A stretch of 64,000 nucleotides of DNA from Pomphorhynchus laevis (GCA_012934845.2 WNNJ02001195.1:1-64000); one strand, 5' to 3'; positions 12,901 through 23,716 are shown, counted from the first letter of the stretch. Notes: a model not told the origin generated them from the sequence alone. Numbers and translations: made by a program.

Positions 12901-15900
12901 AAAATTAATTAAGTTTATAAATTAAAAAATTATCTTTTTGTAACAAAAATTTATTTCAAAAACGAAATTTATAAACGAAATTTTTCAAATAAAAATTTAT
13001 TTCTAAAATTTATTTATTTTTAAAAACGCCATTTTTTTATGGCGTTTTTATAAACTGGTTTTAAACTTTCTACGCGCATCAAATGCTTTTCTATTTATTT
13101 CGATTATATTAAAATTACGGCTAAGAATAGCAGCAGATTAGTTACTTCGTATTGTTCAATAAAATAAAAGTCTTTTTCTTCGTGATTTTTGTAAATATTT
13201 AGTTTTTTACAATACATTTACTGCTTAGCTCCGGACTTTGATAATCGCAAACGAATCGTTAGCAAACAATTTTACAATCAACTCCGGCAAACCGAAAAGC
13301 AGCCGTGCTACGGTCCCCCTGATAACATGCGAGAGCATATATTCGCTGCAGTTCGAGCGATGAAGTTTGGAAATTGGAACAAAGCCTGTCAGATGCTTAT
13401 CAATACTAAAATGCAGAGCAAGGTATACACCACACCTTTTTCTAATATAAAAACATTTAAAGATAAACAATTTTGATTCATTTATTAATAAATATTCATT
13501 TGTTAATATTATAAATACTTTCATTCTGATTGTTTAACTGATAACAATTCAGTCTTTGAAATCGAGCAAAATGGTACCAAGTACAATATAAGTTGAGTGA
13601 CTCATTAAGAGAAAGGTCGTCTTGAAAATGAATATATAAGACTTGACAGAACCGAAAAATCTAGTCAAAAATATAATCGAGTCGAATACACACACTTTAA
13701 GCCAGGGCGGGTGCTCTGCTCAGTTTGTCGCAGGCTCTTTACCGCTAATGCTTTCGGAGTGATACGAAAACACAGTCCAAGGTCAGGTTGCCACATTTCT
13801 AAACTTCCGGCTGCCGTAAGATCTATTTTTTTGATCCATTTTTAGATATTATGTCGTACAAATCTATTTGTGAGTATGTATGGCCACCGACGAAAGCATC
13901 AAGAACTCCTTTTTCACTAGGCTGTTATCTAAGAATTTTCGTGTAAGAAAACACAAACTGCTAGAACGCTCGGCCTTGCTTGGCAATAACGCCAGATAAT
14001 TCGTCGGATCCAACCTGGAGCTAGAGCATGGATCGCTTCAAAGATGGCAGATCTTGTTGACACTGTTGTTTCGAATCCTTCCTAAAGTCGAACATGATAT
14101 GTTTTCCAATATCGCCCTTGTCATCCCCCGGAAAGACACTAATTAAGCTGAAGTTCGCTCACTTACTACACTGATCAAGATTGCCAGTAACAGCTACGGT
14201 GGCTCTTTCAACATCCATCAAAACCGACCAATTCGCCACGGCTCGAGTCCAGAAGAAAGTGAAGAACATCTGATACGTGAAGTTTCATAAATAGTCGAGG
14301 ATAGGGATATTCAAGGAGCCATACGTACGTTATGCAGTTGCGCAGCCTTAATGCAACTTACGACTGAACTTTGTCCTGTTTGCAGGCAAAACACCTCAAT
14401 AAGCAAACCGCCAATACCCAATCCTCTATACAATTTCAGGTCTTATTTCAGATATTCTGAATATTCCCTTACTTTATAAAGCGTGGAAACAAACGACACT
14501 CCCGATCGACGACACAGCGATCACCGCAACTGACTCACATGAGCCCGACTTTATGAAGCCATTTGCCTCGGGAGAGCACATTTTTGCCCTGCTGTCCTTT
14601 CGGAACCAAATTTTCAAAAATGATGGACGAACGAGCTTTACCAACTGCGTCATAACCACCTGCTGACCGAAACCGAAACGACACAAGAATTCCACGCAGT
14701 ATCCATTGCCGGCGCAGTCGCAAGATGCTGCGAAGAAAAGAAAAGTGCCAGGTACATATGACTTTAGTCATACCAAATTTACTCCCATCGTAGTCGAAAC
14801 CCTTGACGTCTTCTGTTTATCCGCAATGAAGTTCCTGGAATTTCTAAGAGCAAAGCTGTCTCGTACACGGAGAAATAACGCGCCCACGCACGGCTTATGT
14901 AGCGCCTTAGCACCGCCATACAACGAGGCAATACGGCATGTTTCTTAGAAGCAACTGAATAATCTGTGCTTGAACTTTACGTTTAACATTAATATTATTT
15001 ATATAATATTATATTATATTATTATATTATATTATAATATTTTATAATATTATTTATTATTTATAATTAACATTTATATATCAAAATATCATTTATATTA
15101 TAAAATTATTTAAAACAAATAATTTTTATTTTATAAAAACAATGAAATATTAAATAAATTTTGTTTTGTTGATCCCGCTCTAAAATTTCAAATGACAACA
15201 TCAAATACTTTTATTGTAATATAATTTTTTTAATAAATTTGGTTGATCTCCAAAATACAAAAAATATATTCTAATTAATTAATTCTTAAATTAATTTGAG
15301 AATATGGGAACTTAATTGTTTGTTGGACAGATTTTGTTTTTCTACCGATAAATTTCATTTCATTTTATTATTTTAATAAAAGGTTTGGAGATTTTTCCGG
15401 AATTACGAAGAAATTCAACAGCTGGTGCGAACTAAAGTTAAAGAAGAATGCTTGCGTATATACATTTTTACATTCTCCTCTGCCTATGATAACATAAAGT
15501 TACCAAATCTTTCAAATATGTTTGAACTGCCGGATAAGCAAGTTAAAACAATCGTCAGCCGAATGATTTACAATAAAGAAATAATGGTAATTTAATTCTA
15601 GTTTTGAGAATGAATAACAAAGCAGTTTAAAAATATAATTGTGTTACTATAAACTGCAAATTATCGCTTTTTAATTTTGCTAACTTATAAGATAATTAAT
15701 TCTTGATAATTTGTTTATGGTCATCGTTTTTATGATTTGTACTTATTGTTTTTTATTTAATTCAAATCACTTACCAAAGATTGCTTTGCATAACACAAAT
15801 AAACGAAACTATTATGTCTATACGGAAGGTGACTCAACAGATAGCTCTCTATCGATCCAAACACTGTCCGAATCTTATTCTTAGAGATCTCGTGGAAAAC

Positions 15901-18900
15901 CTAATATCACAACATTTTTTTAATATTTCAATTAAAATTATACTTAAATAGTTATTTAAATTATCAGAGTTCAAGATTATAAATTCAAAAATAAATATCA
16001 TTATGTTAAACATCCAAACGCTAAACACAAATATTACGGAATAATGTATTTTATAATTAATATTAAATAAAATAATAGAATTTATTATATAATGGTGAAT
16101 ATAAAATTTAGACATTTTAATTAAAAATGCTAATGCTTTATAGATTATAGCATTATAATCTATAAAAGATTAAAAAGATTAAAAAGATTTTATAATTTAA
16201 AAAGATTAATTAATTTTATATATTTTAAGAAAATATATAAAATAATAAAATAATTGAAATAATTAATAAAATAATTATGTATTAAAATTAATTAATATGA
16301 ATAATATATAAATATTTTATTTTTTAATATAATATCTTTATTGATATTTATTTATCTAAATAATTAATTATTTATAAAAATAATAATTTTAATGGATTTA
16401 TACTTTAAATGATCTGTCGACTAATTATAAATTTAAAATAGAATAATATTATAATTATATATTTATAAATATTAATACTTATTATATTTAAAGAATGTAT
16501 TATATATTGGTAAATATGGAATTTAGACATTTTAATTTAAAATGTTTTTTTTGATTATGGCATTATAATTATATTTTTAAAAATTTAAAGGGATTTTAAA
16601 TATTAGAAAATTAATATTTAAATTGGTATTAAAAGTAAAATATACGATTTTGTGCTAGTCATGATTATGGAAAAAGTGCTTTAAATCACGACTTTATTAA
16701 AACTTTTCCATAATCGATTTCATATTTGGAGATTTTAATAACTAGCAATAGCTAATTTTTAGATATCAATTTGGCTATTAATTTATGCTTTATAGTTCAT
16801 AGCCATATGGAAAAGTTATGATATAATTTGAATTATTATTGATTGCAAATTATATAAATAAAATTGATTTAAAAATTTATAATAAATTAAATAATCAATT
16901 CAGCTAACTAAGTCTACGTATTTAATATAATTTAAAAATAGTAAATGAATAATAAATAAATAATAATGCTAAATCAATAACTCAAAATTTAATAATTAGC
17001 TAATAAATAATTATAAATAATTGTTTTTAGATTTTCTATAATTTAAATCAAGTTAAAATAAAAAATTGAAATTTAAAATAGTAATTTTATGAATTGACAA
17101 ATAAATAACAGACGTTGTATCAGAATAAGAATTAGTGGTCACCAGGATGAACTGCTATGATATAAGGTTTCGGATTTATATAAATTGTATTTATCTATTT
17201 CCTTTTTAAGATTGTCTGCAGCCAAAAGGAATTTCGGGGATCAATAAAACTCTCCACTATTATTAATTATTATAATAGAGTAAATAATATAAAATATTAC
17301 ATAATAATAAATAATAATAGAATAATAGATAAATAATTTAAATAAATAAATATTTCGGCCCATATTCCTCAACCCGAAATAGCAGGTAGGCCAAGTGCTC
17401 GCTAATGACGTATTTTTTTGATGAAATTTGATTATCTACTATTACATTCAAATGCAAAGTATACTATAAAACTTCGCCGGTAATGATTTTAAATTTATTT
17501 TTAATAATATTTTGTCAATTTATATATTTTACTATTTTCTGCTCGATGTTATTATTATTGTAACTAGTTCAAATATGTATCTATTAAATTATTTAAATGA
17601 TTTTGAAGAAAACCAATATCATTACATATTGTTGCAATTCTTAAAATTTCATTATTTAATGTATTATATTTTATATTATATGGTATGCATGAATGCTCAT
17701 GCAAAAATATGTTTCTTGTAAATTTAAATATGTCATCTTTACGATATAAATTAAAAGTAGTTTTAATTGATGTTAATTTAATGTTCATATCTAGATATAC
17801 ACCTTCTTTATCATTAATATTGGTTTTGTTAAGAATAAGACTTTCTGGATAAATTTGTTCGGTTATTGAATAAAAATTATTATACTTAAATACACATATC
17901 ATCAATGTATCGAAACATATATTTCATATATTTATATAGTTTAGATTTAGTTTTTAAACAGTTATGAACAAATTCATATTCTATAAAGCTTAAAAGCAAG
18001 TCGGCTATAATTTTGCTACTATTACCTCCAATTGAAACAACTTTTATTTGTCTAAATATAGATGTCCCTACCTTTAAATAATTTTGATTTATTAAAATAT
18101 TTAAGGATTCTATTAATTCAATTTTATCCATATATTTATATTTACTTGGTTTAATTTTAGTTAGCTATGCGTTATAGTTATTATAACATATATATGTATA
18201 TCTTTTTCCGAATATAAGATTAATTAATTTTACTAACGATTCTTTAATATCTACTAAATCTAGATTTGTAAAAAGCGTACTAAAATCGTACGAATTTATA
18301 TTCTGAAAATTTATTCCTTTTGTCTGTTCTAAAAATTCTTTTGTAGAATTAATACTGAAATAGTGTTTTATACCAGTATTAATTTCGATTACCTTGCAAT
18401 ATTTTTTAAAGTGTGCTTTAATTACTTTAAGTATTTTATTCATATAGACAGAAAGTGGTTTTAATGTACATTTAAATGCACTACATATTAACATAGGTTT
18501 TATTAGATTTTTATGTAATTCTGGATTCCAATATAATATAGGTATAGTTTTATTATCTGATTCAACCTTTATACCCTTTTTATCCATTATAGAACAGTGA
18601 CTTGTAATAATTGTTTCTAAACTCAACTCACTACGTTCATATGTTGGATTTACATTTAAATCATTAGAATTAACCTCTTTCATTAGTATATCATAATAAA
18701 GCTTTTTGCATATGAAGACAAAGTTATTACTAGCTTTATCAATAGTTGTTATTATATAGTTATCCTTTAATTTAGTAAGTTCTTTATACATATCTTTATT
18801 AATTTTATCTTTCCTTTTATAATTGTTTGTTATTTTCATTTTATTTTAAATTAATCTAAATTCATTTTATTTTAATCTATATTTATACCCTTTTGATAGC

Positions 18901-19446
18901 AGCTTTCTTAATTCATTGTTTTCGATGAATTTTACATATCTTTATTAATTTTATCTTTCCTTTTATAATTGTTTATAATTGTTTGTTATTTTCTTTTTAA
19001 TTTTCTAATTATATTTTATAAATATAAAATTTTTTATCTTTGAAGTATTTAATCTTTCACTGTTAATCAGCTTACTAAAGTAATCATTTAAGTTATCTAT
19101 ATTTATATATTTAATTTTTAAATTATTAAATTTATAGATTTAATTTTAAAAATAAAAACAACTTATTAAAAATACATTTGCGATCAATTTCAATTGTATA
19201 TTTTCGTTGACTTGCTTTCCTTAGTATGCATGTATTTGTGTTATTTGGCAGGCATCTTTGGACCAACCGACACGCTGTCTTGTTATGCATCGTACTCATC
19301 CCAGTGCCATACAAATGCAAACTTTGCAGTTGATTGATAAGGCGACACAGTTAATCGATTCAAATGAAAAAATTTCAACATTTGGCTCTGTGGGTAAACT
19401 GATAAGTGACCTTGCAAATACCAATAGGAAAATGCAAATTCGCTAA
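992..19446 (+). CDS. EIF3C: Eukaryotic translation initiation factor 3 subunit c, 3' eleven exons (5' end outside window)
   Basis: This is the core eIF3 scaffold subunit of the cytoplasmic 43S preinitiation complex. Exons joined from the sequence: 992-1139, 1190-1452, 4298-4394, 6102-6217, 6265-6394, 6440-6658, 9544-9669, 9745-9901, 13229-13422, 15383-15586, 19252-19446 (TAA stop). All are flanked by AG..GT and keep one frame. Landmarks shared with animal eIF3c as I recall it are [74 protein letters not shown] and [15 protein letters not shown]. The last three exons cover the PCI/winged-helix part. The protein stops after NRKMQIR, without the Arg/Gly-rich tail of vertebrate eIF3c. The first exon is acidic/basic linker sequence, so the eIF1/eIF5-binding N-terminus lies upstream. 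Introns are 45-75 nt or 1.7-3.7 kb. The exact donor at 1139 and acceptor at 992 are my best choice. Identity is very secure. Confidence 0.95.
1453..4297 (+). other. eIF3c intron, 2.8 kb, AT-rich
   Basis: This intron separates the exon ending DWL(S) from the exon starting ALNYTEEA. It holds a 27-bp minisatellite (listed separately). It also has a perfect 8-bp hairpin, GACTGGGT at 3366-3373 and ACCCAGTC at 3381-3388, just before a CTGATGAG-containing stretch. Several AATTAATAAT palindromes lie at 1480-1560. The ORFs at 2022-2288 and 3160-3375 have AT-driven composition and no family resemblance. Confidence 0.6.
2437..2588. repeat. 27-bp minisatellite in eIF3c intron
   Basis: About 5.6 head-to-tail copies of a 27-bp unit built from two half-units, CTTGACTTGTAATAG and TTGACTTGTATA. 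The half-units share TTGACTTGTA, so the unit looks like an earlier 13-14-bp repeat that doubled. One copy has GTC for GAC and one is shortened by a few bases, so the array is fairly young but not homogeneous. Confidence 0.9.
4880..5045. mobile_element. AT-rich MITE-like element, copy 1 (eIF3c intron)
   Basis: A 166-bp block begins CAATATATTAGACTA and ends with the near inverse TAATCTAATATACTG, a terminal inverted repeat of about 15 bp. The interior repeats ATAATATAATTATAATAT several times. A 143-bp second copy at 7197-7339 in another intron of the same gene has the same ends and interior. No coding capacity is visible, so it would be mobilised in trans. The superfamily cannot be named because no clean target duplication is visible. 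Confidence 0.65.
7197..7339. mobile_element. AT-rich MITE-like element, copy 2 (eIF3c intron)
   Basis: This is the shorter relative of the 4880-5045 element. It starts CAATATATTAGATTA and ends TAATCTAATATATTG, exact reverse complements of each other over 15 bp. The interior matches copy 1 with a deletion of about 20 bp and few substitutions. It lies about 40 bp upstream of a LINE fragment in the same intron. Confidence 0.65.
7375..7737 (+). mobile_element. Non-LTR retrotransposon (LINE) RT fragment
   Basis: The translation contains [13 protein letters not shown], the reverse transcriptase motif C (normally FADD; here A to V). DLQCLLD follows, then [17 protein letters not shown], the usual post-catalytic YLGV block of LINE RTs. 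An in-frame stop after DLQCLLD and a truncation at both ends show it is dead. Only about 120 codons remain, palm and start of thumb. The clade cannot be fixed from this much. It lies in the eIF3c intron on the gene's own strand and has higher GC than its surroundings. Confidence 0.75.
8535..8960. repeat. Recent 204-bp tandem duplication
   Basis: Positions 8535-8738 and 8757-8960 are the same 204-bp sequence with only two base differences, separated by 18 bp. Each copy carries the small hairpin ACAACTC...GAGTTGT, loop CTGG-containing, near its 3' end. The 18-bp spacer ATACTAATATTACTTATA is nearly the inverse of the preceding TATTAGTATAAGTAAT, so a hairpin sits at the junction. The near identity implies a recent event within the intron. 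Confidence 0.9.
10104..10359. repeat. Left copy of a 256-bp direct repeat flanking a LINE (target-site duplication)
   Basis: This copy is identical to 12264-12519 except for one base (10259 T, 12419 C), at a constant offset of 2160. It contains a 19-bp perfect hairpin (arms 10130-10148 and 10152-10170, loop GTT), present in both copies. The repeat ends exactly where the LINE begins. The other copy starts exactly after the LINE's A-rich tail, which is the geometry of a target-site duplication. Confidence 0.85.
10360..12263 (+). mobile_element. 5'-truncated LINE of RT plus restriction-like-endonuclease type
   Basis: This is a 1.9-kb insertion in an eIF3c intron, on the gene's strand. Its 5' end falls inside the RT domain, just past motif A. 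It continues through the coding region to 12084 and a 3' UTR with A-rich tail (about 12232-12263). It is bounded by 256-bp direct repeats that are 255/256 identical. The related minus-strand copy at 25.7-28.7 kb aligns from its motif A region (DASNAFNSVNR) onward. The near-identical flanks imply a young insertion, and 5' truncation is the usual LINE outcome. Confidence 0.9.
10363..12084 (+). pseudogene. LINE RT/RLE polyprotein, 5'-truncated, one in-frame stop
   Basis: The open frame runs with no start codon of its own. RT motif B is [11 protein letters not shown]. Motif C is [10 protein letters not shown], with G where the YADD alanine is usual. A block [13 protein letters not shown] follows, then IALQHKW-like and [16 protein letters not shown] segments typical of the family's thumb/linker. 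The C-terminal part has a CX1CX7HX3C finger (CACG...HALSC), then [10 protein letters not shown] and [10 protein letters not shown], where R2-type restriction-like endonucleases have their R..PD..D residues. A TAA at 11911-11913 interrupts the frame, which otherwise runs on in the same frame through [17 protein letters not shown] sequence to TAG at 12082-12084. The clade name is uncertain. Confidence 0.88.
12264..12519. repeat. Right copy of the 256-bp target-site duplication
   Basis: It begins directly after the A-rich tail of the LINE and matches 10104-10359 at 255 of 256 positions. Sequence after 12519 (ATCAAATGATGATAC) is the original continuation of the target. Confidence 0.85.
12520..13228 (+). 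other. Remainder of the long eIF3c intron
   Basis: The 12530-12790 block has higher GC than its surroundings and may be an unidentified short repeat. On the minus strand it holds CTGATGAG followed by a 5-bp stem and GAAAC (see findings). A perfect 12-bp hairpin with arms TAAAAACGCCAT and ATGGCGTTTTTA lies at 13021-13050. No gene is seen. Confidence 0.5.
13021..13050. repeat. Short perfect inverted repeat
   Basis: The 12-bp arms 13021-13032 and 13039-13050 are exact reverse complements around six T residues. On RNA this would be a strong hairpin 180 bp upstream of an eIF3c exon. It may be the core of a foldback MITE. No function is shown. Confidence 0.7.
13685..14960 (+). mobile_element. Degenerate non-LTR element (second RLE-like family), internally shortened
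   Basis: GC-richer DNA in the eIF3c intron between the exons at 13422 and 15383. Readable islands lie in order on the plus strand. Near 13700 is a finger-like [19 protein letters not shown]...SGCH (CX2C...H...C). Near 14300 is [11 protein letters not shown], like the start of RT in RLE-type LINEs. Near 14706-14948 is AAKKRKV.GTYDF....[28 protein letters not shown], like the extreme C-terminus of such polyproteins. Many stops separate the islands, and most of the RT is absent. It is old compared with the 10360-12263 insertion. Family placement rests on remembered motifs, so it is tentative. Confidence 0.55.
15587..19251 (+). other. Last eIF3c intron, 3.7 kb
   Basis: Very AT-rich. It holds a direct-repeat pair of about 80 bp (near 16085-16165 and 16490-16570, sharing AATTTAGACATTTTAATT). 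It also has a hairpin at 16662-16714 (GATTATGGAAAAAG / CTTTTCCATAATC) and the minus-strand Penelope-like element at 17520-19090. No host exon is seen inside. The flanking exons join MIYNKEIM to ASLDQPT, as in other eIF3c proteins. Confidence 0.6.
17520..19090 (-). mobile_element. Penelope-like retroelement, partial and broken
   Basis: Minus-strand reading shows the Penelope-type RT blocks in order. They are [41 protein letters not shown] (motif A), [16 protein letters not shown] (motif B position) and FRYIDDMCI (motif C, YIDD). DKA instead of DKG, and the WxPELHK style, fit the Naiad-like branch described for many invertebrates, though I cannot confirm the clade. A second copy of the N-terminal part lies at 52.7-53.0 kb on the plus strand, nearly identical over 50 codons. 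The element is broken by several interruptions and lacks recognisable ends. It sits antisense in the last eIF3c intron. Confidence 0.8.
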
Positions 19447-20555
19447 TCAATCGCGAGTGCGAAACATCAATACTCAAGGTACTACCAAATCTTACCATCA
19501 CAAATAATATCTGTACGAATGTACAATCAAATTGATTGGCAAAAACATTTTATTGTTTGATTTTCGCTTTTGCCCGTTTTCAACATTTTAATTATTTTCT
19601 AATGTCATATTATTATACCATAATTTCTAATGTTACGTATTAAATTGTAATTATATAATTTATTGATTCCCAGTTTGTATAAGTCGCAGATGAAAAGCGT
19701 AAGCTTTTCAATGATCACGACATGTAACAATTCAATAACTATCAAATCTAGATCAAAGTAAACTCCACAAGCCGAGTCTTTAATCCTAAAGATTAATTTT
19801 TAAAGTTAATTAATCAAACTATTTAATAATAATTTACTGATTAACAGTTTTTATTTTTATTTTACAGCAACTGCTCCCCAATGCAAATTGTAAACAGTTA
19901 TACAAGTGAGAGTAAAATATTCTTAACCAAAACTTTTATTCTAAATCGAAACTTAAATTCTAAATCAAAATAATTTTATTGATTTTAAAAAATATTACTA
20001 TAATTATTTTAATTATTTTATTTAATAAGTATACAAATGGGTATATTTTAAATTAAAATTTATGATTATAAATAATTAAAAAATAATTAAAATAATTACT
20101 TTTTAAAATAAAATGTTTTTTAAATAAATATGAAAAACTACAAATTTTTAGTGAAAATTCATGAATATCATTAAAATATGTAAATTAAAGGCGCAAATCC
20201 GAGATAACTTTGACTTAATATAATTTTGTTGTTTTTTTTTAATATTATTAAATATTATATTATTAAATTTTTTAAATATCTAAATTTCTTTAAAAAAGAT
20301 TTATTTTTACGTGGCGAATGCGTGCCGGCTCACGCTTACATGACCACAACAACAAAAAAATTTAAATAATGTTTCGAGGAGGTGAGTGCGGAGTTATTCG
20401 AAAATGGGTACAATAAAAACTAACAGTTTGGTTTTTCAAAAATAATAAGGAAATTCTTAAATAAATAACTAACAACCACTAAAAGATACGAATAGAGACA
20501 TTAGAAAAAACAACTGCAGTTCAGATAAGACAACTCATAACAGCATTTAGTCTTC
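19447..20555. other. Region downstream of eIF3c, no gene seen
   Basis: AT-rich sequence after the eIF3c stop; it should include the 3' UTR, but no clear poly(A) signal stands out. The 20290-20560 part becomes GC-richer (GCCGGCTCACGCTTAC near 20324), just beyond the 3' end of the minus-strand LINE that follows. Confidence 0.4.
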
Positions 20556-20559
20556 ATAA

Positions 20560-21625
20560 TGATGTCACGGCCTCAGGTCCAGCGGGATCTGAGCCCTCCA
20601 GCCAATCCAACACGCCGCTCTTTGAATGAATCACCCGGTATCTATCACTCCCGAAGAGTCCAATCGAGGCGGACTATGCTCGGTAATCGCGAGATGAGGA
20701 GCTTGAGAAACCTTAGTCTTTGCTCTGGAGGACGTCCTCTCGAAAAGAAGACTAATCCCGAGATAGCCCAAGTACCCCAGAGGCGCACTTGGGTTTTACC
20801 ATTCAACGACAGACGTTGAACCTGTTTCAGGGCCCACCTAGCTTTTTTCAGGATACGTTTAAGTATATCCATGTCAGCTTTCGCCGACCAGTTCACCGTA
20901 ACAGTGAACCCCAGGTATTTTACTCTACTTTTGAAGGTAGGGAGTGGTTGATTAGACAATATGGAACAACTACCTGCGATTTGGATGAATTTAAAATAAG
21001 GTTGGATGGGGCCAGCTGGTCTATTAATATTAAAAAGAAACGGCTGATGTCCAAGGCGACATATTTGCACCTACGTCCAGAGAACAGGGCCGTGGTATCA
21101 TCAACGTATACCACTAGATGTTGATCACGTTTAAAATTCTTGAATAGTACAATGGAGGCAGCAAGATATAAGATAAGAGAAAGTGGAGATCCTTGATGCA
21201 CACCTGTAATAGGGTAGAACTGACGCGCATCAGGGTCGTATTCATAGTAGAACTGCTTGGTGTACAACAATATTTCCACCCTGTTAACAATTCTCGCAGG
21301 CAACCCGAGGAATCTGAGAGAGGAGATAACAAAGAAAATGGAAATGCGGCCAAATGCAGCGGAAAAGTCAAGGAAAACAGCCACAGCTAGTTGATGGCTA
21401 TTATCCCTACAAAACTGATGCACTTCACCAATTGCTGAATGAACCGAGCGTCCTTTGACAAACCCATGAAAACTCGGTGGGATCAAATTACGCTTACTTA
21501 AATGTTCGCGGATTCTACGCACAAGCGCTTTTTCGTAGATGGAGATGAGGGAGTTTTGAATCGAAATGGGACGCAGATCTTTAGGACATGAAACCGGACT
21601 ACGCTTTGGTAAAAAATTCTACGAC
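20560..21625 (-). mobile_element. LINE reverse transcriptase fragment
   Basis: Read on the minus strand from about 21600, the blocks are CPKDLRPISIQNSLISIYEK (RT1), FHGFVKGRSVHSAI, AVFLDFSAAFGRIS (motif A), GVHQGSPLSLILY (motif B) and LVVYVDDTTALFSGR (motif C, YVDD). Next comes KYLGFTV and a thumb region ending near 20645. One frame change lies near 20930-21070, between the VVPYCLINHS part and the KSRVKYLGFTV part. The endonuclease and 5' half are absent. The YVDD and RPISI pattern suggests an R1/I/Jockey-type LINE. An endonuclease fragment of possibly related type lies at 29.7 kb on the other strand, but linkage is not shown. Confidence 0.8.
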
Positions 21626-21929
21626 TAATATTGATGCCGGCTACATCGGATGGTGAGGCTTAAAGCATTGTGACGGTCACTTCTCTTCTTTGATCGGTTG
21701 TCAAAAGCTGACAGACCAGAGAAGATAGTGGAGCGACGGATTTAGAAGTACCCGGAAGTGGCCCTAATGAGTTAAGGATATCTGTAACAGATAAGTCCCT
21801 GCTCCTGAAGTTTGATTTTTCGAAAATTGTTGTTTGTGTTCGTGTGAAATGCGGAAATTAAGTGTTTGACAATTTGCGATTGAAGCTATTTTCAACGGGA
21901 TGATGGAGTTTTGAACGGGGCAGTCGAAT

Positions 21930-23345
21930 ACTAATGGATATTCCGCTCATAAGAATTAATCCAACAGATTCTCGCAGCTGCTTGATTTGCTAGCGTAGTT
22001 TGTCTGACACTTGTCTGCAAGCTTGTGCTCGATTGTCTGTAGCAACGATTTAAATCGATAGCGAGACCCCCTGAACTGGAGACGACAAACGGTAAGAAAC
22101 TAGCGTGTTCGACTTCGCGTACTCTTTCGTTATATTTGGACAACTTACGTTGGACATGGTAGTTAAATGCTGACTCGGGAGATTTGCCGGCGTTAGAGGG
22201 TGCATGTATATTAAAAATACAAATATCCATAAAAGTAAGCACTCTGTTGCTGCCATAAAGGCCGTTGCAGTCAATATCTAACCGTGCATTTTTATCTCTT
22301 GTGGTTGCTTGTGTTTGAAAGTCAATACCATCGTGGACTGAATTCAGTTGTGGTTCAGTCTGAACACACGACTTTTGTTAATGTCCAAGCAAAATAATCA
22401 CGAATACAGTAGTGACGAATTGGGGATATAAAACCATATTTGGAGGATAAAAAGTGAGAGAGAGTGCAGGAAGCGCCACATGAACATCAAGGGGGAGCAT
22501 GTTTGACGAGCTGACCATAGCTGCAGCGATTGAGTCTTTGAAGACTGCTGTTTAGGATTGTCCCATTATAAGATGATGGATACGCCTTGAGCCAAGAGGA
22601 TGATTTGCATACAGAAGCATGGTCAAGTGCATTTCGTAAGCCGTCGTTTAAATCACTGTATAATGTAGATCTGTCTTGTAGGTGTCGTTCATTGTTAGAT
22701 GCTGATACTTTAGCACTGATGTCGTCTTGTTTGTCTGACGTATAGATACAAACACGCTCTACAAGGATTAATGATTCCGAGACCACCTATTTTTACTTGT
22801 AAGTTACATATTTTCCATAGTGTATTTATAGGGAGAGAAGTCTACTTACAATAGTGTTTCGAATTCGTTTGGTAGTTCACGTTCAAGACACTCAAACTAA
22901 GTAGAATCGTTGTTCTTTGAATGTGTGTCTACATATGCTGAAGGGATTTGGTGATACAAGTAAATCGAACTCATTAATCGAACTCACCAATGTTCACGTT
23001 GAAGACACACAAAGTAGAATCGTTATTCTTTGAATGTGTGTCTACGTATGCTGAAGGGATTTGATGATACAAGTAAATCGCACTCACCAAATCGAACTTA
23101 TATAAGCGGGTGAGTCTTCTTATGATTAAAGATACTTTTGCTGAAATATTGCTGCTGATAAAATTGACATTTCCAATCGGGGCTCCAAGCAAGATAATAC
23201 CTTCATTTGAGTGACTAATGCCCAATTCAGACAAAGCCTTTAATGAATTTTGCTTATTCCCATTCTTGCATAAAGCATGGCATTTTTGCGTATTAACATA
23301 AAAACCATATTTCGGTCCTAACTCTTGAATAAACAAAAAAACATC
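21930..23345 (-). mobile_element. RLE-type LINE, copy A (3' half, degraded)
   Basis: Same family as the insertion at 10360-12263. Minus-strand islands run 5' to 3': LGPKYGFYVNTQKC (23340-23260), ILLGAPIGNVNF, a linker containing SKSSSWLKAYPS, NARLDIDCNGLYGSNR (endonuclease region) and HVQRKLSKYNERVREVEHASFLPFVVSSSGGL near 22080. A 112-116-bp internal tandem duplication at 22876-23095 disrupts the thumb region. Several frameshifts and gaps show it is old. The CCHC part is not readable. It lies first in a same-strand pile of copies. Confidence 0.8.
22876..23095. repeat. Internal tandem duplication in LINE copy A
   Basis: Two units beginning GTTCACGTT.AAGACAC, about 112-116 bp apart, share GTAGAATCGTT.TTCTTTGAATG and the stretch to ACAAGTAAATCG. 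Only a few substitutions separate them. The duplicated part encodes a YLYHQIPSAYVDTHSKNN-like stretch on the minus strand. It is confined to this copy of the LINE. Confidence 0.85.
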
Positions 23346-23716
23346 TAGAACATAATAATAAATTATTATTGTCATAATATCATACAACAAAATGTGCCCG
23401 CAAATGGGCTATTATAAAAGGAAAATGGTAACTTTGAATAACAAAATTAAACATTAAACATTTCAATGAGCAATCGCGCAACGCTGACTCCCACTATTCC
23501 GGAATACGATTGACTTCCAATAGAGTATGGGCGCGGAAATGTAGATTACTTTAATATAAACATGTGATATTAAATTAACAGTTGTCACAAGTTGGGTTAC
23601 CCACAAATGGGTAACTGTTTATAGTACTGTTTGTTCACTAATTGACAGACTGACCAAATTCTACCATTCAGGATTCCTCAAGATATTGCACAGGTAACCC
23701 TGTACAATATGAAGGA

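Noticed and set aside
14474-14771. Minus-strand ORFs in the 13.7-15.0 kb block
   Set aside because: The plus strand carries the retroelement-like islands; the minus frames match nothing.
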